Of a stretch of DNA of 64,000 bases, positions 18,523 through 26,716 are shown in pieces. The notes under the pieces are model-generated. The model had not been told where the DNA came from. It was given only the letters and a program-made list of their open reading frames with translations, and did not search any database. Position numbers and translations under genes: made by a program. Position 1 is the first letter of the stretch, and the number at the start of each line of letters is the position of its first letter. The stretch is from an uncultured Paracoccaceae bacterium. GTDB lineage: Bacteria > Pseudomonadota > Alphaproteobacteria > Rhodobacterales > Rhodobacteraceae. The stretch spans positions 124,001 to 188,000 of the forward strand of contig CANMMF010000006.1 of assembly GCA_947498985.1 (NCBI GenBank). The letters run 5' to 3'.

Positions 18523-19419
18523 CTAGTCGCAAGACAGCGGCGCGCAGACCTCTTCCAGCCAGTCCAGAAACAGCCGGATCTGCTTTGGCACCGGCCCTTT
18601 TGCATGGATCGCGTAATAGGTGCCGCGCATGCCCGGGTCGGCGTCGATCCTGACCAGCGCGCCCTCCGCAAGATGGCTGCGCACGATCAGTTCCGGCCCG
18701 AATATCAGACCGTAGCCCATCAGGACGGCCTCAAGCTCCATCTTGCCGCTGCCGGGATCGACCAGGTGCAGAGCCTCCGGATCGCAGCCCAGCGCCCTGA
18801 CCGCTTCGTCAAAAGAATCGCCTCCGATCCCGCGATCGGCAATCCATGGCAAGGCACCGGGATCGACCTTGCCGGAGCCGACAAGCGCGGGCGCGCCGCA
18901 GACGATCATCGGAGTCTCGACCAGCGTCACCTGCTCATACGCGCCCCATATCCGCCCCGGCGCATCGCCGCGGATGACGACATCGAAATTCTCCAGATCG
19001 ACCGGCGCCGTGTTGCCGTCCGGCGAGAAAGACACCTGCAGCGTCGGGTGCCGTTTCCAGAAATCGCCAAGGCCTGGCAGGATCACCGAACTGGCAAAAT
19101 AGTCGGTGGTCGACACCCGCACGCCGCGGCTGGCTTCCGCCCTCTGTAGCTCGTGAATGCCATTGGCGATCATGGTGAACGCGTCGTGCAGCGGCTCCGA
19201 CAGCTGCCGTCCGGCCTGCGTCAGGGTGACCCCGCGCCCTTCCCGGCGCACCAGCGCTGTGCCGATATCGGCTTCGAGCTTGCGCACCTGCTGGGCGATG
19301 GCCGCAGGCGTCACATTCAGCGCCCGCGCCGCGGCGGAATACCCCTGAAGCCGCGCGGTCGCCTCGAAAGCGCGCAGCGTTGTCAGGGAGGGAAGTCGGG
19401 TCCAGTTGATCTCGGAAAT
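18523..19419 (-). CDS. LysR-family transcriptional regulator (GcvA-like) with apparent ATT start
   Basis: A DNA-binding regulator with N-terminal winged HTH and C-terminal periplasmic-binding-like effector domain. The first ATG/GTG in frame (19314) would begin at VTPAAIAQQ and cut off the first half of the HTH. Upstream, the frame continues with family-typical sequence (NWTRLPSLTTLRAFEA) for 35 codons to a TAA, without ATG, GTG or TTG. ATT at 19417-19419 gives an N-terminus starting (M)SEINWTR and has CGGAG seven bases upstream, so I place the start there (298 residues, normal LysR length). ATC three codons later is the other option. Divergent from the SnoaL-like gene, a likely target. Confidence 0.8.
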   Translation of the reverse strand: MSEINWTRLPSLTTLRAFEATARLQGYSAAARALNVTPAAIAQQVRKLEADIGTALVRREGRGVTLTQAGRQLSEPLHDAFTMIANGIHELQRAEASRGVRVSTTDYFASSVILPGLGDFWKRHPTLQVSFSPDGNTAPVDLENFDVVIRGDAPGRIWGAYEQVTLVETPMIVCGAPALVGSGKVDPGALPWIADRGIGGDSFDEAVRALGCDPEALHLVDPGSGKMELEAVLMGYGLIFGPELIVRSHLAEGALVRIDADPGMRGTYYAIHAKGPVPKQIRLFLDWLEEVCAPLSCD

Positions 19420-19551
19420 ATGATAGCTCCGATTAAAAGTCTCGTTTTATTCGTGACTCGCTTCGGCATGGGTATAATGGGAATTTCTTCTTGTGAACAG
19501 GAACAGAGCTTTGAAATTGCAAAGTTCAGGTATCAGACAAGGAGATCCGGA

Positions 19552-20070
19552 ATGTGCATGAGAAACGCAAACCTGGCGGCCATGGCAACCGTCATGGCGC
19601 TGTCGACACTCGCCGCGGCGGCCAGCGCGCGGGACGAGACCGCTTATGGTGCCCATGACCGGTATCTCGCGGCGATCAACGCCAATGATCCCGATGCGGT
19701 CCTGGCATCCGTGACCGATGACGTCGTCCTGGTCGCGCCCAACACCCCGGTGATGGTCGGCAAGGCGGCGGTCGGGCCCTGGGTACGCGGCTATTTCGAT
19801 GCGGTCGGGACGACGTGGCAGCAGCGCTCGGTCGAATTTGTCGTGACCGGCGACTGGGCCTTCGAGCGCTACAGCTACCGGGCGGTCGATACGCCGCATG
19901 AGGGCGGGCCGCGGTTGGTCGAGACGGGCAACGGCCTCAACATCTACAAGGCCGGGCCGGACGGTGTCTGGCGGGTCGCGCGCGACATCCGGGTGACCGA
20001 CGGTTTGGTGACGCTGAGCGCGGGGCATGCGTTCGAGGCGACATGCGCCGGGGCCGCCGCGCCCTGCTGA
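19552..20070 (+). CDS. Exported SnoaL/DUF4440-like protein
   Basis: A 172-residue protein with an N-terminal signal peptide (hydrophobic stretch to about residue 26, ending ASARD) and a single NTF2/SnoaL-like domain: AYGAHDRYLAAINANDPDAV, later TGNGLNIYKAGPDGVWRVARDI, as in DUF4440 proteins. It ends with a pair of cysteines (TCAGAAAPC) that could form a disulphide. The ATG at 19552 follows AAGGAGAT; a longer open frame upstream has no such features. Function unknown; family members are enzymes or ligand-binding cups. It is divergent from the LysR gene. Confidence 0.8.
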   Translation: MCMRNANLAAMATVMALSTLAAAASARDETAYGAHDRYLAAINANDPDAVLASVTDDVVLVAPNTPVMVGKAAVGPWVRGYFDAVGTTWQQRSVEFVVTGDWAFERYSYRAVDTPHEGGPRLVETGNGLNIYKAGPDGVWRVARDIRVTDGLVTLSAGHAFEATCAGAAAPC

Positions 20071-20143
20071 AACCGTTGCGGCGGCAGACGTGCCGGGTCA
20101 GACGGGGCGGTTTCGGGCGCGCCGTCTGACGGCAGTTGCGAGA

Positions 20144-20177
20144 CCGAGCGAAGCTCGGGAGAGCAAGGGGGTGCTCT
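20144..20177. other. Two adjacent hairpins in a convergent gap
   Basis: CCGAGC (20144-20149) and GCTCGG (20153-20158) form a six-pair stem with a GAA loop; directly after it AGAGCA (20160-20165) pairs with TGCTCT (20172-20177) over a G-rich loop. They lie between two convergent genes and may act as a bidirectional transcription stop or be a copy of a dispersed repeat. No T run follows. Confidence 0.5.
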
Positions 20178-20223
20178 GCGCGCGCCAACTGAAAGACTGG
20201 CCGCACACCGGGCCCCGAAGGCT

Positions 20224-22281
20224 TCAGATGTCGAAGATCAGCACGTCGCCGAGAGTCAGGAGATTGGCGTCATCCTCCAGATAGATCGCGGCCAGATCCT
20301 GCTGGTTGGTGTGGGTGATCGTGTTGCCCACATGCTCGTTCAGCAGCGGCACCGTGACACGCCCCGGAGCGGGAAGATCCACCTCCCAGCCGGTCTCCGG
20401 CAGGTCCGGATCGCAGGCAAACCCGTTAAAACACAGATCGTCGATCAGGATGATACCCTTGCCGTCCCCGGCAAAACTGCCGGATCTGAGCAGGTAGGAC
20501 ATCAGCGCATCGGGGTCGAAGAACGGATCGTCGGGATCGATGCCGTCGATCTCGCGCACCAGCCCCCTGATGGTGAGCGTCTCGTTGGTCGCAACGAAGG
20601 TCACAACCACGTCCTCGCCGCTGACCGACGCGGTCAGGTTCGCGTTATCCGCGCCCGCAAGCCCGGAATGGATGATGATGTCGTCGCTGTCTTCGATGTC
20701 GAAATCGGTGATCGTGTCGTGGCCGACGCGGAGATCCCAGACATCGCACTGGCCATCGGCGTCCTGATCGATCCCGTGGCCGAACACAAACTCGTCGCCG
20801 CCGATCCCGCCGCGCAGCGTGTCATTGCCGACGCCCGCGACCATCATGTCCCGCTCTGCGCCGCCGAACAGTTCGTCATCGCCGGTGCCGCCCAGAAGCG
20901 TGTCCTCGCCGGTGCCGCCTTTCAGCGTGTCGCTGTCCGCGCCACCCGCCAGCAGATCCGCGCCGTGACCGCCATGCACCCAGTCCCTGCCGCCATCGCC
21001 GCTCAGCGAATCGTCGCCGGACTGACCCATCAGGTTGTCGTCGCCATCCTCCGCGCTGACGCAATCGTCGCCGGTGCCGCCCCGCACCCAGTCTTCGCCG
21101 TCGCCTGCGGACATCATGTCCTTGCCATCGCCGCCCAGAAGCGTGTCATCGCCCGCATCGCCGGAGATCTGGTCGTCGCCGTTTCCACCGCGGATCGTGT
21201 CATTGCCTTCGTCGCCGCGCAGCAGATCGTCGCCGGTATTGCCCAGAATGACGTCATCGCCCTCCCCGCCCCGCGCCTGATCGTCGTCATGCCCGGCAAA
21301 GATCGTGTCCTGGCCGGTGCCGCCGTCGATGAGGTCCGAGGCCTCGCCGCTGCCGGACTGGCCGTCGCGGTTGTCGCCCCAGATCTTGTCGTCACCCGCA
21401 CCGCCGTCGATGCGGTCGGCGCTGTCATTGCCTTCAATGCGGTCATGGCCATCACCGCCCGAGATCAGGTCACTGCCCGAGCCGCCCTGGATATGGTCAT
21501 TGCCGCCCCCCTCCGATCCCGGAGCGGTGCTGTCGCCGAACAGGATGTCGTCGCCGCGATCGCCCACAATCACGTCATTGTCAGCGCCGCCGATGACGAT
21601 ATCCTCGCCGTGACCGCCGTTGAGCGTGTCGTCACCGGAGCCGCCCTGCAGGTGATCGTCCTGGTTGCCGCCATGCAGGTAATCCTGGCCCGAATTGCCG
21701 GACAGCACGTCCCTGCCGTTCTGGCCGTAAAGCACATCCCCGCCGCGCCCGCCCGAGATCAGGTCGTCGCCGGTGCCGCCGATGAGGATGTCGTCGCCGA
21801 GATTGCCGGTAATGGCGTCATCGCCGTCGCCGCCATTGGCGAAATCGTCGCCGCGACCGCCAACCAGCGCGTCTCTGCCGCTATCGCCGTAAAGATGATC
21901 GTGGCCCTCGTCGCCGAGCAGGATGTCGTTGCCGCTGCCACCATGCAGCGAGTCGTCGCCCCCGGCGCCGACAAGCATGTCCTGCCCGTCTTCCCCGTCG
22001 AGCAGATCGTCGCCCTGCCGCCGGTCATCCCATTCGTCGCCCAGCAGGATGTCGTTGCCGCTGCCGCCGTTCAGCGCGTCCGCACCACCGTCCCCGCGCA
22101 GAAAATCGTCTCCGGTATCGCCCAGGATGACATTTGCATTGTCATTGCCGCGGATATGATCGTCGCCCCCAAGGCCCTTGCCCTTGTTGACCGGATCAGA
22201 GAATACGCCATTGTCGGAGTTCGGCGTGCCGTCAAGCCACACGCCGTTCACGTCATCCCAGATCGAATTCCAGTTTGGCAT
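20224..22281 (-). CDS. RTX calcium-binding repeat protein
   Basis: A 685-residue very acidic protein. After about 35 N-terminal residues it is made of more than forty nonapeptide units of the GGxGxDxUx type up to about residue 490, the repeats that bind Ca2+ and fold into a parallel beta roll outside the cell. The last 195 residues hold a DEFVFG...DVWDLRVGHDTITDF segment typical of RTX C-terminal regions and a unique tail ending LGDVLIFDI. There is no N-terminal signal, as expected for type I secretion, but no TolC/HlyBD genes are near. The ATG at 22281 follows GAGGGA; an upstream in-frame start at 22323 lacks support. No catalytic domain is visible, so adhesin, matrix or S-layer-like roles are possible. 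Confidence 0.92.
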   Translation of the reverse strand: MPNWNSIWDDVNGVWLDGTPNSDNGVFSDPVNKGKGLGGDDHIRGNDNANVILGDTGDDFLRGDGGADALNGGSGNDILLGDEWDDRRQGDDLLDGEDGQDMLVGAGGDDSLHGGSGNDILLGDEGHDHLYGDSGRDALVGGRGDDFANGGDGDDAITGNLGDDILIGGTGDDLISGGRGGDVLYGQNGRDVLSGNSGQDYLHGGNQDDHLQGGSGDDTLNGGHGEDIVIGGADNDVIVGDRGDDILFGDSTAPGSEGGGNDHIQGGSGSDLISGGDGHDRIEGNDSADRIDGGAGDDKIWGDNRDGQSGSGEASDLIDGGTGQDTIFAGHDDDQARGGEGDDVILGNTGDDLLRGDEGNDTIRGGNGDDQISGDAGDDTLLGGDGKDMMSAGDGEDWVRGGTGDDCVSAEDGDDNLMGQSGDDSLSGDGGRDWVHGGHGADLLAGGADSDTLKGGTGEDTLLGGTGDDELFGGAERDMMVAGVGNDTLRGGIGGDEFVFGHGIDQDADGQCDVWDLRVGHDTITDFDIEDSDDIIIHSGLAGADNANLTASVSGEDVVVTFVATNETLTIRGLVREIDGIDPDDPFFDPDALMSYLLRSGSFAGDGKGIILIDDLCFNGFACDPDLPETGWEVDLPAPGRVTVPLLNEHVGNTITHTNQQDLAAIYLEDDANLLTLGDVLIFDI

Positions 22282-22912
22282 TACGCGTCCCTCGAAACAC
22301 GCGCGCGCCGGACAAACCAACAAACGCCTTCAAATAAATTTTCTCTGGACGAGAATTAAAGAAATTACGGTGTGGATTATCCACTATTTATCCACAGGCG
22401 TCAGCAGTGGGTGCGCCACGATCACGGAAACACAGAGTTTCACCGATTTCGGCATGCATATTGAAGTTGAGAGCCGTGCCCGCCCCAAGATATGGTATCC
22501 AGGCCATGGTCCCGGCATTTGAAACACGGCGCTTTTGGGTCAAATTCTATTTCAAAGTGACACAGATACGTGCGGGTTTGTGCTTGGGAACGGTGTCGTC
22601 ACGCTCTCGGCATCACCTGTTCTGCGGCTGTCTCCTGGCCTGCAGAATCGGCGTGAATGCCTGCTTTTGGCGATACGCGCTGGCTGAATTGTGCGGCAAA
22701 TCCTGAGCTGTCCACGATGGTGAGATTGGCCACTGTTGTCGCATCCCGATATGCCCGACAGACCGGTCTGACCGACAATAGAATGGTGAGAAATACCCAG
22801 CGTCGCAACTTTGGTGACTTGGCAACATTCTGTGGGACACAGGCGCTATACTTGCCCCCATGTTCCGATCAAAGCACCTATTGCGGGCCCAATCCGAAAC
22901 CGGGAGCTGCTC
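22282..22912. other. 631-base intergenic region
   Basis: Lies between the divergent RTX and DUF6880 genes. It is clearly more AT rich near 22320-22400, probably the RTX promoter, and contains DnaA-box-like sequences. The rest shows no credible gene; several short open frames are without ribosome sites. The DUF6880 gene has GGGAG before its ATG. Confidence 0.4.
22371..22396. promoter_or_regulatory. Cluster of DnaA-box-like sequences
   Basis: TTATCCACA (22388-22396) matches the consensus DnaA box exactly; TTATCCACT (22377-22385) has one mismatch in the same orientation 11 bases away, and TGTGGATTA (22371-22379) is a one-mismatch box in the opposite orientation that overlaps it to form a palindrome. 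The surroundings are AT rich. It sits about 90 bases upstream of the RTX start. Confidence 0.5.
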
Positions 22913-24328
22913 ATGGCCCGCAAACCCGCCCTCTCCACAGACAAACTGAAAGACCTCGGCATTGAAAAGCTCGCGCAGTTGGTTCTGGAAGAAGCCGAGC
23001 GCAATGCGGGGTTTCGCCGGCACGTCAAAACGGCGTTGGCCGGGAAATCCGGACCGGAGGCGATGGCTAAGCTGATCGACCGACGGCTATCGGGGTTGAC
23101 GCGTGCAAAAAGCTTTATCGAGTGGGACAGGACCCGCGCCTTTGCCGAAGATTTGCGCAGCTTGACCGATACGCTTGCTTCCGAGCTTGGTGCGGCTGCG
23201 CCGGGGTTGGCGATTGACCGGCTGTTGCGCTTTATCAGCACCCATGAACAGGTATTCGACCGCGTCGACGATTCCTCGGGCCGTGTTCAGGATGTCTATT
23301 ACCAGGCGATTCATGCGACCGGCGACCTGGTGCAGAAGTTGACCGCGCCTGAGGCCGATGTCTTGCCCGAAAAGATCATGGCCGCGCTTGGTGAAAGCAC
23401 TCACGGCTATCTGGTGGACATCACGCAGGCGGTGGCTCCGCAAATTCCGCAAGACAGTCTGGCCCGCTGGGATGTCGATCTGAAGACCGCCATCACACAA
23501 AGAGACGCCGAGGAAGCGGCGCTGGCGTCCGACGACCGTTTCTATTCCATGACCTCGCAATGGGCTGAGATGCGCCAGATCATCGCATCCGCGCGTGGCG
23601 ACCTCGATCTGCTCATTGCGCTTGAGGTGAAGAAGAGACCGCATATGCAAGATACGCTCGGGATTGCCGCACAGCTTCTGGCGGCCGGGCGCAAGGCCGA
23701 GGCGTTGGATTGGGTACGCAAACCGGGGCAGCACAGGTTCAACCGGACCGATGACGAGCTGTCACCGGCGCGCGTTTCCCTGGAAGCGCAGATCCTGGAA
23801 TCCATGGGTGACAAAGCAGCCGCGCAAACCCTGCGCTGGAGTTGTTTCGAGGCCCATCTTTCTGCTGATATCCTGCGGGAGTTTCTCAAACAGTTGCCGG
23901 ATTTCGACGACATGGAGGCAGAAGAGCGTGCCCACGCTCTGGCGTTGGAAACCGCCAACCCCGAAGCGGCATTGCAATTCTTCCTCGACTGGCCGCGACG
24001 CGACCTTGCGGCACAGCTGATTGCCATGCATCCACAGCGCTGGGACGGCGGTGATTGGCACGTGCTGCCGAAAGTTGCGGCCCTTCTCGAACATGACCAC
24101 CCGCTCGCGGCGACGATACTCTACCGCGCGCTGCTGGATAACATACTCGATCGCGCGCGCTCCAAGGCTTATGGACACGGCGCAAAATACCTTGGGAAAC
24201 TGGACCGGCTGGCGGGCGAGGCAGACCCCGACCTTCCAGCCGGAATGGTCGACCATTCAACCTATTATGCCAGGCTCCAGGAACACCACGCTCGCAAATC
24301 GGCGTTCTGGTCGCGCGTTGACGGGTGA
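22913..24328 (+). CDS. DUF6880-family protein
   Basis: A 471-residue soluble protein of a widespread but uncharacterised bacterial family (DUF6880). The family-typical start is KLKDLGIEKLAQLVLEEAERN, then RAKSFIEWDRTRAFAEDLRSL and the conserved FDRVDDSSGRVQDVY (about residues 122-136). The rest is alpha-helical, with repeated helix pairs like those of TPR/HEAT scaffolds. No signal peptide, membrane segment or catalytic motif is visible. The ATG at 22913 has GGGAGC seven bases upstream; the longer frame from 22811 has none. Downstream lies IS110 debris, so it is the last intact gene before the accessory region. Function unknown. Confidence 0.78.
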   Translation: MARKPALSTDKLKDLGIEKLAQLVLEEAERNAGFRRHVKTALAGKSGPEAMAKLIDRRLSGLTRAKSFIEWDRTRAFAEDLRSLTDTLASELGAAAPGLAIDRLLRFISTHEQVFDRVDDSSGRVQDVYYQAIHATGDLVQKLTAPEADVLPEKIMAALGESTHGYLVDITQAVAPQIPQDSLARWDVDLKTAITQRDAEEAALASDDRFYSMTSQWAEMRQIIASARGDLDLLIALEVKKRPHMQDTLGIAAQLLAAGRKAEALDWVRKPGQHRFNRTDDELSPARVSLEAQILESMGDKAAAQTLRWSCFEAHLSADILREFLKQLPDFDDMEAEERAHALALETANPEAALQFFLDWPRRDLAAQLIAMHPQRWDGGDWHVLPKVAALLEHDHPLAATILYRALLDNILDRARSKAYGHGAKYLGKLDRLAGEADPDLPAGMVDHSTYYARLQEHHARKSAFWSRVDG

Positions 24329-24534
24329 ACGTCAGAGACGCTGAAAGCGTGTTGGCCCGGTCGCACTGCCTGGTTCGGCGACAAAGGCTGACGGCCCAAT
24401 CCGGCCACTGGCCCCGTCGGTCAGATGCTGCATCGCGGCTGGCCAAAGCCGATGGGGTGAATAGCGCCTGCTCCGCCGGCGTCGCGATGCGCCATACTGC
24501 AGTTGTCTATCACTGCCAGGACGGGAGCTGCCCA

Positions 24535-25336
24535 TTGCAGGTTACAACAGTCGGCATCGATCTGGCCAAGCATGTTTTTCAGGTCCAGGGATTGCAAAAG
24601 ATGGGGAGCTTGTCTTCAACCGATCAATCAGGCGTGCCCAGCTCATGCAATTCTTCGCCAAACCGGAGCCCTGTCTGATCGGCATGGAGGCGTGTGGATC
24701 CAGTCATTATTGGGTGCGAGCGCTCACCACAGTTGGGCATGATCTACATTTGATCCCAGCCAACCATGTGAAGCCCCATGTCTAACGCGGCAAGTCTGAC
24801 GCCAATGATGCTGAAGCAACCTGCTTGCGCGGCAGCCCGCTGGTCAACGCGACCCGCACTGCTTTTGCGCGGAATTCAGGGGTGGGGGTCGATGCCATGA
24901 TGTCTCTCCTTCATGGCAAAATACCAAGTCAAAGGAGCGGAACAATTCCGTGACTGGTCCATGGTGCCACGGTCGGCGACGCGAAGCATGTCAAGAACGG
25001 CCGACAATTTGCGGCATGGTCGGGTCTGACACCGCAGACCGTGTCCAGTGGCGGAAAGGAAAGACTGGGGCGGATCACAAAAATGGGCGGTCGGTGCATT
25101 CGGCGTCTTTGGTGACGGGGATGACAGCGCGATTGCGACAAATGAAGGTGAATCCTGACCGCGTGGATCCATGAGGCATCGGCCCTCCCGAGCGCAAACC
25201 CGCTCGACTGGCGACGGTGGCAATGGCCAATAAAACAGCTCGAATTGTCTGGGCGGTGCTGACCAGGACCGAAAGCAACCGGCCTCGCACAGCCCAAGAG
25301 ACGCAAAGGGAACACGCCAGACAGCAAGACCCATGA
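24535..25336 (+). pseudogene. IS110-family transposase, decayed
   Basis: The N-terminal DEDD domain starts at TTG 24535 (VTTVGIDLAKHVFQV), shifts frame near 24595, continues as DGELVFNRSIRRAQL ... GMEACGSSHYWVRAL ... IPANHVKPHV, then meets a TAA where family members have Tyr (24784-24786), followed by RGKSDANDAEA. It is broken at 24826 by an inverted IS3 fragment and resumes at 24962 with the C-terminal domain (KNGRQFAAWSGLTPQ..SSGGKERLG, MANKTARIVWAVL), ending at TGA 25334-25336. The middle third of a normal IS110 transposase is missing. It cannot be functional. Confidence 0.85.
24826..24961 (-). mobile_element. IS3-family fragment (left end and start of orfA) inside the IS110 remnant
   Basis: Read on the minus strand it begins TGGACCAGTCACGG, contains a ribosome site (GAAGGAGAG) and the first 27 codons of an IS3-type OrfA (MASTPTPEFRAKAVRVAL...). 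The first 110 bases match 36156-36265 at 104 of 110 positions, in the opposite orientation. Only the tip survives, so the rest of the element was lost together with the middle of the IS110 gene. Confidence 0.75.
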
Positions 25337-25537
25337 AATGATGGCGCACAGTCAGCCCGCCAGCCAAGACACCCCATCGGATGTCGAGGACATAACATTG
25401 TCCGATAAGCCGTTCGGGACTTGGTTGCGGAAACCATCAGGGCCAGCGGCAGCGAGTGCCGCGCAAACAGGCCGGACACATGTCTGCTTCTGACCAGTGC
25501 GAAATCAGTTCGAAAATGTCCTGCTCTGCAGGGGCTA
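25321..25537 (+). repeat. IS110-linked direct repeat, copy A
   Basis: About 217 bases starting in the last transposase codons. It is clearly homologous, with scattered differences and a few small gaps, to 31280-31497 in the same orientation. Shared blocks include ATGGCGCACAGTCAGCCCGC, GAAACCATCAGGGCCAGCGG and GCGCAAACAGGCCGGACACA. It probably represents the 3' non-coding end of the same insertion element. Confidence 0.8.
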
Positions 25538-25572
25538 TCCACAAAGGACGTCCGAATGGTTCCGTTCAGTGC

Positions 25573-26655
25573 CTACTGCGAAACAGCGCTCAGCACCTGC
25601 CGCAGGTATGCGGCCTCTTTCGGATCGTATGGATCACCGTTCTCGTCGACCAGGTCGTGAAACCACACCGACCGGTCCGCCACGCCGCCATGTTGCGCGA
25701 CCAAATCGGCCGGCCACGGTAAGTAGGTTTGTGTCCGGCCTTTGACCAGCCCCCATTGGAAACACCCTACATTCCCCGAACGGAACACAGACAGCTGGTC
25801 TTCGATCCTGCTGCCGACGGGCCGCGCCATCCATTCTGTGCAGAGCATCGGGCGGTCAAAGCTGGAAAGGTAGGAAATAAAGCGTTGCACATTCGCGCTG
25901 TCCCAATAGGCGTGGAACGTCACAATGTCTGAAAGAGAAAGCGCGGCCTGGTCGATCTCGGTTTGATAGGGATCGTGATCTGAACCCGGAAGCGGTGTCG
26001 ACCACGCGCCGACAGTGAGTGGCTGTTCCGGAGCCTCTGATCTTGACCAGACAAAGCTGTCCTGCATCAAGGTCAGGCTTCGGTCCGAAAAGTCGGGATT
26101 GTAGGTCTCTGATCCTTCAGGGCCGAATACCATGCGGTTGCCCGGTTCGTTGTAGAGGTCCCAGAACAGAACCCGCGCATCGGACGCAAAAGCCCGAATG
26201 ATCGCTCTGACATAGGCCTCATAGCTCCCCCATTCCGAGCCAACCAGCAAGGCCGCACGACCCGGGCTGGCGACAGCGCGGCTGTTGTGGACCTCGGGGA
26301 TGGGGTCGGGCTGTGGGCCGTAGACGGGTTCCGCCCCGCCAAAGCCGCAATCGTCGAAGAAACAGGGAACGGTTGAAAGGCCCAACCTGCTGGCTGTCGC
26401 CATCAACCAGTCCAGCCGCTCGATCAGGCCTTCGCGATCATGTTTCCAGACGAGGTAGTGGAGATTGACCCGCAAGGCGTTGAAGCCTAGGTTGGCAGCC
26501 CAGCCCAGTTCCCGTTCGATTGTCTGGCGGTCGAAGCTGTCCTCGTGCCACATCTCCAGGAAGTTCACTGCTGTAGAGGGCAAGAAATTGAAACCGCAGA
26601 TCCAGCCGGTTTGAGCCCACCAATCCTGTGCTTTCCGGGACGACCAACGTGTCAC
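25573..26655 (-). CDS. Glycoside hydrolase, clan GH-A (GH5/cellulase-like)
   Basis: A 360-residue TIM-barrel glycosidase. The acid/base glutamate is in LFWDLYNEPGN (E170) and the nucleophile in LCTEWMARP (E274), the normal spacing for clan GH-A; GFNALRVNLHYLVW near 57-70 is the beta-2 strand motif. No signal peptide, so it acts in the cytoplasm on imported oligosaccharides. The GTG at 26655 has AGGGAG eight bases upstream and is preferred over an ATG 14 codons earlier. It is the last gene of the leftward permease-permease-binding protein-hydrolase operon. Substrate unknown; relatives act on beta-1,4 xylans, glucans or mannans. Confidence 0.87.
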   Translation of the reverse strand: MTRWSSRKAQDWWAQTGWICGFNFLPSTAVNFLEMWHEDSFDRQTIERELGWAANLGFNALRVNLHYLVWKHDREGLIERLDWLMATASRLGLSTVPCFFDDCGFGGAEPVYGPQPDPIPEVHNSRAVASPGRAALLVGSEWGSYEAYVRAIIRAFASDARVLFWDLYNEPGNRMVFGPEGSETYNPDFSDRSLTLMQDSFVWSRSEAPEQPLTVGAWSTPLPGSDHDPYQTEIDQAALSLSDIVTFHAYWDSANVQRFISYLSSFDRPMLCTEWMARPVGSRIEDQLSVFRSGNVGCFQWGLVKGRTQTYLPWPADLVAQHGGVADRSVWFHDLVDENGDPYDPKEAAYLRQVLSAVSQ

Positions 26656-26716
26656 AGATTTTCTCCCTGCTAGAATGGATGACGCCGGCCCGATCACCCG
26701 GACCGGCGCGCGTGCT

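Noticed and set aside
20311-22359. A 682-codon open frame on the plus strand opposite the RTX gene
   Set aside because: Its repetitive Ile/Val/Ala pattern is the antisense image of the GGxGxD repeats; it has no ribosome site or family similarity.
22371-22396. Replication origin
   Set aside because: DnaA-like boxes are present, but there is no dnaA, parAB, repABC or other origin-associated gene nearby and the AT-rich stretch is short.
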